Source of the DNA: AC-32 sp963716865
Lineage (GTDB): Bacteria; Actinomycetota; Thermoleophilia; Gaiellales; Gaiellaceae
Length of the DNA stretch: 64,000 bases
Reading direction: 5' to 3'
NCBI GenBank assembly: GCA_963716865.1
Contig: CAVQUF010000004.1
Location: forward strand, 496,001-560,000
In this document: in pieces, positions 58,320 through 64,000 of the stretch
Position numbering within the stretch: the stretch's first letter is position 1
How the letters are laid out: each line of letters starts with the position of its first letter
The notes under the pieces: model-generated
The model's input: the letters and a program-made list of their open reading frames with translations, nothing else
Databases searched by the model: none
What the model was told of the DNA's origin: nothing
Program-made: the position numbers and the translations under genes

Positions 58320-60082
58320 GCGCCGTCCTGCGCGACGACGCAGATGACCTGCCCGGTGGTGACCGCCTGGCCGGGAGTGACCGAGAGCTCGGTCACCGTC
58401 CCCGCGCGCGGCGCGGTGATCTCGTTCTCCATCTTCATCGCGGCCACGACGCAGATCACCTGCCCCGCCCCCACCTCGTCTCCGTCCGCGACGTCCACCG
58501 TGAGGACGGTGCCCTGCATCGGCGTGATCACAGCGTCCTTGGCGGCGCTCGCGACGCCCTCGGCGGCCCGTTGGTGTCGGCGCCGCGCCAGCTCGACGTG
58601 AGGCGGCTCGGGTACGAGCGCGCTGACCTCGAAGCGGCGACCGCCCAGCTCGACCGTCGAGACGCGCCCCCTGAGCCTGCCGTCCGAGGCCGCCGGTACA
58701 TTTGTTGTCATATGCGACAACTCGTCCGCCTGCTCCGCAAGCTCCGGCGACTCCACAACGCCGACGCACGTCTCCCCGGCCACGAAACAGGGCCGCTCGA
58801 GCAGCGCGCGGTGAAAGCCGATCAGGGTTGTGATCCCGCCGATCTCGAACTCGCCGAGAGCGCGAAGCATCCGCCTACGCGCGTGCTCGCGGTCGACCCC
58901 GTGCACGATCAGCTTCGCGATCAGCGGGTCGTAGAGCGCCGGGACCTCCGACCCCGCGGCCACCCCGGAATCGACCCTCACGCCGGGCCCGGCCGGCTCG
59001 CGGTAGCTCGTGATCCGCCCGGGGCTCGGCAGGAACCCGCTGGAAGGATCCTCGGCGTTGATCCGGCACTCGATCGCGTGCCCGGTGAGCCGGACGTCCT
59101 CCTGGCGCAGCCATAGCGGCTCTCCGGCCGCGATCAGGACCTGCTCCCGGACGAGATCGAGGCCGGTGGCCATCTCTGTCACGGTGTGCTCGACCTGGAT
59201 GCGGGTGTTCATCTCGAGGAAGAAGTACTCGCCCTCGCGCGAGAGGAGGCCCTCGACCGTGCCAGCGCTCCGGTAGCGGACGGCCCGGGCTGCCTCGACT
59301 GCGATCGCGCCGATGCGCTCACGGAGCTCGTCGTCGACCGCCGGCGAGGGCGTCTCCTCGACGAGCTTCTGGTGCCGTCGCTGGATCGTGCAGTCGCGCT
59401 CCCCGAGGTGGATCACGTTCCCGTGGGTGTCCGCGAGCACCTGAACCTCGACGTGGCGGGGATCCTCGAGGTAGCGCTCGACGTAGACCGACGGGTCCGA
59501 GAAGTACGCCTCGCCCTCGCGGCGGGCGGACTCGAGGGCGCGCTCGGCCTCGTCGGGCCCCTGCACCACCTTGAACCCCTTGCCTCCGCCGCCGGCCGCG
59601 GCCTTGATCGCGAGCGGCCAGCCGAGCTCTTCGCCGAGTTTCACGACCTCGTCGGGCGAGGTCACCGGCTCGGTCGTCCCGGGAACAACCGGCACGCCGA
59701 CGGCCTGCATCTGCTCGCGGGCTGCGGTCTTCGACCCCATGGTCTCGATCGCGTCCCCAGGCGGGCCGATCCAGACGAGACCGGCGCGCGAGACCGCGCG
59801 GGCGAAGGAGGCGTTCTCGGCGAGGAACCCGTATCCGGGGTGGATCGCCTCGGCCCCGGCGATGGCCGCGGCCTCGAGGATCCGCTCGGGGTCGAGGTAG
59901 CTCTCGGCCGCCGGCCCGGGGCCGATCAGGAACGCCTCGTCGGCCGCGGCGACGTGGAGCGAGCCTCGGTCGGCCTCGGAGTAGACGGCGACCGCGCCGA
60001 TCCCGAGCTCGCGCAGCGTCCGGAAGATGCGAACCGCGATCTCGCCACGGTTCGCCACGAGGATTTTCGAGAACGGCGCCAC
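58316..60082 (-). CDS. Acyl-CoA carboxylase alpha chain: biotin carboxylase fused to biotin carboxyl carrier
   Basis: 588 residues. Biotin carboxylase starts KILVANRGEIAVRIFRTLRELG, with ATP-grasp KAAAGGGGKGFKVV, EMNTRIQVEHTVTE and the C-terminal domain. At the C-terminus the biotinyl motif is VVAAMKMENEI with Lys near residue 555. It supplies carboxybiotin to an acetyl- or propionyl-CoA carboxyltransferase subunit, not present in the window. GTG start after a CAGAAT box 7 nt upstream. A small epsilon-like protein (60.6 kb) may belong to the same complex. Confidence 0.94.
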   Translation of the reverse strand: MAPFSKILVANRGEIAVRIFRTLRELGIGAVAVYSEADRGSLHVAAADEAFLIGPGPAAESYLDPERILEAAAIAGAEAIHPGYGFLAENASFARAVSRAGLVWIGPPGDAIETMGSKTAAREQMQAVGVPVVPGTTEPVTSPDEVVKLGEELGWPLAIKAAAGGGGKGFKVVQGPDEAERALESARREGEAYFSDPSVYVERYLEDPRHVEVQVLADTHGNVIHLGERDCTIQRRHQKLVEETPSPAVDDELRERIGAIAVEAARAVRYRSAGTVEGLLSREGEYFFLEMNTRIQVEHTVTEMATGLDLVREQVLIAAGEPLWLRQEDVRLTGHAIECRINAEDPSSGFLPSPGRITSYREPAGPGVRVDSGVAAGSEVPALYDPLIAKLIVHGVDREHARRRMLRALGEFEIGGITTLIGFHRALLERPCFVAGETCVGVVESPELAEQADELSHMTTNVPAASDGRLRGRVSTVELGGRRFEVSALVPEPPHVELARRRHQRAAEGVASAAKDAVITPMQGTVLTVDVADGDEVGAGQVICVVAAMKMENEITAPRAGTVTELSVTPGQAVTTGQVICVVAQDGA

Positions 60083-60088
60083 GGCCCG

Positions 60089-60095
60089 TATTCTG
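60089..60095. promoter_or_regulatory. Overlapping divergent -10 boxes (TATTCT plus, CAGAAT minus)
   Basis: TATTCT (60089-60094) lies 7 nt before ATG 60102. Read the other way CAGAAT (60095-60090) lies 7 nt before GTG 60082. One bidirectional promoter sits within 19 bp between starts. Confidence 0.5.
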
Positions 60096-60101
60096 CTGCC
60101 C

Positions 60102-60647
60102 ATGGGCCTGGCCGACCAACTCACGCTCGTGCGGGTGGCCGCGGTGCCCGTCGTCGTCCTGCTCTACGTCTGGGACTTCCCCAACCACAACTGGTGGGCG
60201 ACCGTGGTCTTCATCGTCGCGATGACGACGGACTTCTTCGACGGACGAATCGCCCGCAGTCGCGGGCGCTCGTCGCCGTTCGGGTCGCTGCTCGACCCGG
60301 TCGCGGACAAGGTGCTCGTGATGTCGGTGCTGATCGTGCTCGTCGGCGAGGGTGTATTCCCCGGCTGGATGGTCGCCGCGATCGTGGCACGCGAGTTCCT
60401 CGTCTCCGGCCTGCGGCTCGCCGCGCTCGAGCGCGGAGTGGTCATGGAGGCGCGCGACCTCGGGAAGCTCAAGACCTGGTCGCAGGCGACGGCCGCGGCG
60501 ATCGGCGGATTCGCCGCCGCGGGCGCCTGGGACGACACCGTAGCCTGGTGGGCGCTGCTCGTCTCGCTCGTGCTGACCTGGGCGTCGGGACTCGACTACG
60601 CGCGGATGGCGCCCGGGCTCCTACGCCGCCGCGCGGTCGCGCGCTAG
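60102..60647 (+). CDS. pgsA: CDP-diacylglycerol-glycerol-3-phosphate 3-phosphatidyltransferase
   Basis: 181 residues. The CDP-alcohol phosphatidyltransferase motif DG-x2-AR-x8-G-x3-D-x3-D is exactly present (DGRIAR...GSLLDPVADK). It joins glycerol-3-phosphate to CDP-diacylglycerol on the way to phosphatidylglycerol, in the membrane. Length and helices are typical of PgsA; other CDP-alcohol transferases (PIS, PSS) remain possible by motif alone. It converges on the small epsilon-like gene, whose coding end overlaps by 4 nt. Confidence 0.9.
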   Translation: MGLADQLTLVRVAAVPVVVLLYVWDFPNHNWWATVVFIVAMTTDFFDGRIARSRGRSSPFGSLLDPVADKVLVMSVLIVLVGEGVFPGWMVAAIVAREFLVSGLRLAALERGVVMEARDLGKLKTWSQATAAAIGGFAAAGAWDDTVAWWALLVSLVLTWASGLDYARMAPGLLRRRAVAR

Positions 60648-60838
60648 CCGGCTGCCCCCGCCTCGGCGCCGTCGTCGTCGAGGTTCTCGCGGATCCCCTC
60701 CTCCCGCCAGGCGCTGCGATAGGCGGCCGGCCGACGATCGCCCGCAAGCAGGCGCTCGAGAGCGGCCAGGATCGCCGCGCGCTCCTCGGGGCTCGGATCA
60801 GGCTTGATCTGGGCTCCCACGCCCTGAGAGTAGGACAC
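60644..60838 (-). CDS. Small protein resembling acyl-CoA carboxylase epsilon subunit
   Basis: 64 residues: PSPEERAAILAALERLLAG and AAYRSAWREEGIREN follow the short AccE-like pattern (a helical P-x-x-E-E-x-A-A-I segment, then a W-R motif near the end). The GTG at 60838 is preceded by GGAGGGC (5 nt), whereas the inner GTG 60820 has no such site. Epsilon subunits stabilise actinobacterial carboxylase holoenzymes. Its neighbour 0.6 kb away on the same strand is the biotin carboxylase/BCCP gene, in line with that reading. Assignment is tentative. Confidence 0.55.
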   Translation of the reverse strand: MSYSQGVGAQIKPDPSPEERAAILAALERLLAGDRRPAAYRSAWREEGIRENLDDDGAEAGAAG

Positions 60839-60877
60839 TAAAGCCCTCCGCGCGCGACGACGATACGAACCGGGGAG

Positions 60878-61945
60878 ATGAGCCGCCTTCTCGCCCTCAC
60901 CGCCTGCTGCGCCCTGCTCGCCGTCCCGTCTGCCGTCGCCGCGACCATCGGCGTCGACGCGGGCGGCGCCGGTTTGCGCACGGAGGGCGTCGCGCCCCCG
61001 ACGAAGTCGTGGGCCCAGGCCCAGATCCGCGCCGTCGTCGCGCACGGATTGATGGCGAAGACGGTGGCGGCGTTCCGCCCGAACGACACGCTGACCCAGG
61101 GCGAGCTGTCCACGCTCGTCTCGGGGCTGACGAAGCAACCCACCAAGGCGGTAGCGAACCCCTCCGCGCGTGTGACGATCGCCCAGCTGGACGCGCGCCT
61201 CGTCAGAACGATCCAGCTCGCCGACGCCGCCAACACCTTCCTGGCCGAAGCGCGCAGCGCCGGCCTGAGCGTCCCCGCGCGCTTCGGCAACGAAACGGTC
61301 GCGCGACTCCTCGGCCTGCGCATCAACCACCCGGCCAAGGTCGACGACCTCGAGCTCCGGCCTAGCGATCCGGCGACGCGCGCGGAGACCGCGTACTCGG
61401 TCGCGAAGATCCTGAGCTTCGGCGGGTGGGAGCAGCAGTACGTCGAGGACGCGGCCGCGACGTTCGTGCTCCCGCCGCTCACCGCCTGGCAGACCAAGGT
61501 TCTCAACACCGCGGTGCGCTTCATCGGCTTCCCCTACGTGTGGGGCGGCACCAGCGAGAAGGCCGAGGCGCCGTTCGGAGTCCAGGCCCGCGGCGGCTTC
61601 GACTGCTCGGGCTTTGTCTGGCGTGTCTACAAGCTCCAGAAGTACCCGGGCGGCGCCGCGCTGAGCGCGACGATCAAGGGCCGGACGACGTACACGATGA
61701 GCGGCGAGGTGCCGCGCTCGAAGCGGATCCCGTTCGCGAAGCTGGCACCCGGCGACCTCCTGTTCTTCGGCCCGAACGGCCCGCGCTCGAAACCGGCCTC
61801 CATCGGCCACACGGGGATCTACCTCGGCAGCGGCTGGCTGATCCACTCGTCCGGCCAGGGCGTCGCGGTCGTTCCGCTTACCGGCTGGTACAAGCAGACG
61901 TTCGCCTGGGGGCGACGGCCGCTCGCCGAAGCCGGCCTGGCCTAG
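60878..61945 (+). CDS. Secreted NlpC/P60 cell-wall hydrolase
   Basis: 355 residues. Signal peptide (LLALTACCALLAVPSAVAA), a region with SLH-like repeats (WAQAQIRAVVAHGLMAKTVAAFRPNDTLTQGEL and similar around 140-190), then an NlpC/P60 domain (about 205-350). The catalytic Cys is in RGGFDCSGFVWRV, His in IGHTGIYLGSG and the third residue in WLIHSSGQG. It cuts gamma-D-glutamyl-diaminopimelate-type bonds in peptidoglycan. It has a GGGGAG ribosome site, unlike the leaderless genes. Confidence 0.9.
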   Translation: MSRLLALTACCALLAVPSAVAATIGVDAGGAGLRTEGVAPPTKSWAQAQIRAVVAHGLMAKTVAAFRPNDTLTQGELSTLVSGLTKQPTKAVANPSARVTIAQLDARLVRTIQLADAANTFLAEARSAGLSVPARFGNETVARLLGLRINHPAKVDDLELRPSDPATRAETAYSVAKILSFGGWEQQYVEDAAATFVLPPLTAWQTKVLNTAVRFIGFPYVWGGTSEKAEAPFGVQARGGFDCSGFVWRVYKLQKYPGGAALSATIKGRTTYTMSGEVPRSKRIPFAKLAPGDLLFFGPNGPRSKPASIGHTGIYLGSGWLIHSSGQGVAVVPLTGWYKQTFAWGRRPLAEAGLA

Positions 61946-61970
61946 AGCCGAGGAAAACCCGAACTCACCC

Positions 61971-61981
61971 TTCCGGGGGAT
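61971..61981. promoter_or_regulatory. Second copy of 11-mer TTCCGGGGGAT
   Basis: Identical to the element at 3784-3794. It lies 65 nt before the small TM gene that leads into the second GGDEF/HD-GYP gene. Confidence 0.3.
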
Positions 61982-62046
61982 TGCCGCAGGTTCTCAGGAA
62001 TTCGACAATCGGCGGCGTCATGTTTCGTGTAGTGGGGAGGTGGACG

Positions 62047-62172
62047 ATGCTTCAGTGGCGTCCTCGGCTCGTTGTTCTCGTAGCCGTCATCGCGCTGATC
62101 GTGATCGCCGTTCTTGGTGCCGAGCTCGAGCTCGGCGACCTCGGTGACACGCTGCAAAACCTCTACTGGTAG
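62047..62172 (+). CDS. Small single-pass membrane protein
   Basis: 41 residues from ATG 62047, chosen because GGGGAGGTGG lies directly upstream; ATG 62020 is also possible. A single hydrophobic helix (LVVLVAVIALIVIAVLG) is followed by an acidic tail ending LQNLYW. The start of the GGDEF/HD-GYP gene lies 7 nt after its stop, so the two are co-transcribed. Function is unknown; a partner of the cyclase is plausible. Confidence 0.65.
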   Translation: MLQWRPRLVVLVAVIALIVIAVLGAELELGDLGDTLQNLYW

Positions 62173-62179
62173 GGGAGTA

Positions 62180-63997
62180 GTGACGAAAGCCGCCGCTCCC
62201 CCGCCGCGACTCCTCGCGGTCGTCGTGCCCGTGTGCGTGGCGGGCTTCGGGGTCACGATCGCAGCAGCGTTCTCGTTCGCCGTCACGCCGCACATGACGG
62301 CGACGATGCTCGGGCTCGCGGCACTGCTGGCCGCGTCCACTCTGGCGGACCGCTTCCCGGTCCCCATCGAAGGCGCAGACACCGGCGGCGTCTCGCTCTC
62401 GTTCGTCTTCGGCGTCGCCTCGATCGTCCTCTTCGGCTGGGCGGCCGGCCTGCTCGTCGTCGTCCTCGCGCCCGCGGCGACGCAGCTCCTCGAGCACCGG
62501 CCCCGGATCCGGATCGCCTATAACGTCTCGGTGCTCGCGCTCGCGGCGACCGCGGCGGGCGCCCTCTCGGCCCCGCTCGACGGCGAGGCCGGCGCAAGCG
62601 GAGTCCTCGCGCGAGTTGGGGCCGCCGCGTCGGCCCAGTACGCGGTCAACCTGATCCTGATCACCGCCGTTGTCGCGGTCAGCTCGCATCGGTCGTTCTT
62701 CTCGCTGGCCCGGACGAACGTCCGCTGGACGATCGTCCCCTTCTCGCTGATGGCCTCGGCCGCGTTGATGCTCGTCGTGCTCTGGCAGCGCTCGCCCTTC
62801 CTCTCGGTGGCCCTGGTCGGTCCGCTGCTCGCGATCCAGCTCTACCAGCGCGCGATCGTCCGCGCTCTGCGCGCCATGCGGCTCGCGCTGACCGATCCGC
62901 TCACGGGCCTGGGCAATCACCGGCACTTCCACGAGCGCCTGGAGCGGGAGCTGGCTTCCGCGCACGAGCGGCAGCTTCCGCTGACGCTCTGCTTCGTGGA
63001 CGTCGACGACTTCAAGCGGATCAACGACCGTTTCGGCCATCCCGCCGGCGACCGCGTCCTCTCGCAGCTCGCGGCGCGGCTCCGCCAGACGGGCGAGGCC
63101 TTCCGCCTGGGCGGCGACGAGTTCGCGCTGCTCCTGCCCGGCTACGACGAGTCAGCCGCGCTCACTGCGGCCTCGTCTGTGGTGGAGAGAATCAGCGCGC
63201 TGGAGCTCGACCAGGTTGGCTGCGTCACGGTGAGCGCGGGCGTCGCGATCTCGCCGCAGCATGCAGCCGAGCGGGACGAGCTGATCCGCCTTGCAGACAG
63301 CGCCCTCTACTGGGCAAAGGAATACGGCAAGAACCGCGTCCGCTCGTACCGGCCCGATGTGATCGAGCTTGCCGAGTTGAAGCGCCTCGCCGGGGGGCCC
63401 GATCGGGCGGCGCGCTTCCGTGCGGCCGCGAGCCTCGCCCGCGCCGTAGACGCACGCGACGTCTACACGGGAAGCCATTCCCAGCGCGTGGCGGAGCTCG
63501 CCGCCCGCACAGCACGCCGGCTGGGCCTGGACGAGCAGGATGTCGAGCTGACCCGGCTCGCCGCCAGCCTGCACGACCTCGGCAAGCTGGCGATTCCCGA
63601 GGAGATCCTCCGCAAGCCGGGCCCGCTGACCGAGCCCGAGCGGATCGTGCTCGAGCGGCATCCACAGATCGGCTTCCGGATGCTCGAGAGTCTCGGCGTC
63701 GATCCGGTCGCCGAGTGGGTCCTGCACCACCACGAGCGTTGGGACGGGACCGGGTACCCGGACGGCCTGCCCGGGCGCCAGATTCCTCTGGGTGCTCGAA
63801 TCATCTTCGTTGCCGACGCCTACGACGCCATGACATCCGAGCGGATCTACCGCAGACGGGTTCCTCCGGGAGAGGCGATTGCCGAGCTCGACCGCTGCGC
63901 CGGCTCGCAGTTCGATCCCGAGATCGTGACGGCACTCGCAGAGGAACTGGGGCTCGACGCCACGCCGGCGGAACCGGCGGCCGCGCTGGCGTCCTGA
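62180..63997 (+). CDS. Membrane GGDEF-HD-GYP cyclic-di-GMP protein
   Basis: 605 residues. The N-terminal 230 form a MASE-like domain of about eight helices. GGDEF follows (about 255-390) with intact GGDEF; the inhibitory site position reads RQTG instead of RxxD, so product inhibition is probably lost. The HD-GYP domain (about 415-590) has HDLGKLAIP and HHHERWDGTGYP with both metal-ligand His of the HHE pair. GTG start with AGGGGAG upstream. Compared with the soluble protein at 3.8 kb this one has opposite integrity: no I-site but a complete HD-GYP centre. Confidence 0.93.
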   Translation: MTKAAAPPPRLLAVVVPVCVAGFGVTIAAAFSFAVTPHMTATMLGLAALLAASTLADRFPVPIEGADTGGVSLSFVFGVASIVLFGWAAGLLVVVLAPAATQLLEHRPRIRIAYNVSVLALAATAAGALSAPLDGEAGASGVLARVGAAASAQYAVNLILITAVVAVSSHRSFFSLARTNVRWTIVPFSLMASAALMLVVLWQRSPFLSVALVGPLLAIQLYQRAIVRALRAMRLALTDPLTGLGNHRHFHERLERELASAHERQLPLTLCFVDVDDFKRINDRFGHPAGDRVLSQLAARLRQTGEAFRLGGDEFALLLPGYDESAALTAASSVVERISALELDQVGCVTVSAGVAISPQHAAERDELIRLADSALYWAKEYGKNRVRSYRPDVIELAELKRLAGGPDRAARFRAAASLARAVDARDVYTGSHSQRVAELAARTARRLGLDEQDVELTRLAASLHDLGKLAIPEEILRKPGPLTEPERIVLERHPQIGFRMLESLGVDPVAEWVLHHHERWDGTGYPDGLPGRQIPLGARIIFVADAYDAMTSERIYRRRVPPGEAIAELDRCAGSQFDPEIVTALAEELGLDATPAEPAAALAS

Positions 63998-64000
63998 GCG

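Overview
The window is about 70% G+C, with dense genes, many GTG starts and frequent GTGA/ATGA/TGATG start-stop overlaps. Gene content points to a deep-branching actinobacterium, most likely Thermoleophilia (Gaiellales/Solirubrobacterales-like). The clues are the SRP RNA-dnaX-ybaB-recR block, secreted proteins ending in PASTA domains, an HdrB-like anchor in the succinate dehydrogenase operon, split LigC/LigD-type end-joining proteins and GGDEF/HD-GYP proteins. This placement is inference from gene content; no rRNA is present.

Layout. 1-3.7 kb: M24-family hydrolase (cut by the window edge), 3-hydroxyisobutyrate-type dehydrogenase, DHA2-like exporter, SHOCT membrane protein. 3.8-8.8 kb: a large GAF/GGDEF/HD-GYP cyclic-di-GMP protein, a secreted protein, flavin reductase and HAD phosphatase. 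8.8-13.7 kb: a secreted protein with a roughly 50-proline run and PASTA tail (frameshifted), FabF, and an RCC1-repeat/PASTA protein. 13.7-15.7 kb: convergent ATP-dependent ligase and LigD-type polymerase. 15.9-16.5 kb: three tRNA-Ser genes. 16.5-24.5 kb: degenerate cupredoxin, aquaporin, coiled-coil protein, F420-type oxidoreductase, acyltransferase, pseudogene, two-domain glycosyltransferase, tRNA-Val. 24.5-30.4 kb: CBS protein, SRP RNA, dnaX-ybaB-CNB-recR, lysC-asd. 30.4-33 kb: VOC protein, lone pilus-ATPase N-domain, acetyltransferase, frameshifted Asp23/Gls24 gene, phosphoesterase. 33-56.5 kb is rich in central carbon metabolism: sdhA-lipoprotein-sdhB-HdrB-like anchor, ATP-type pckA, citrate synthase facing isocitrate and malate dehydrogenases, and sucC-methyltransferase-sucD. 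Between them lie a hydrolase-cyclase fusion, two Xer recombinases, an ArsR/AHSA1 pair, an SDR, a PDZ-Lon-like protease, an aminotransferase, a subtilase and a BNR-repeat protein. 56.5-64 kb: ABC exporter, biotin-dependent carboxylase, pgsA, NlpC/P60 hydrolase, and a membrane GGDEF/HD-GYP protein.

The TCA genes would together supply citrate synthesis, isocitrate, succinyl-CoA, succinate and malate steps, and PckA links oxaloacetate to gluconeogenesis. LysC and Asd start the aspartate family. Two proteins joining GGDEF and HD-GYP domains can each in principle make and break cyclic-di-GMP.

The most striking regulatory signal is that about twenty genes on both strands carry a TAnnnT -10 hexamer only 5-9 nt before the start codon, with no Shine-Dalgarno. 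This implies that leaderless transcription is a main mode of expression and fixes several start codons. Four genes look frameshifted or start-damaged (8807-10907, 31962-32262, 41701-42166, 52052-53817) and one (21752-22012) is broken by an in-frame TAG. I see no CRISPR array, prophage, insertion sequence or clear novel defence system.
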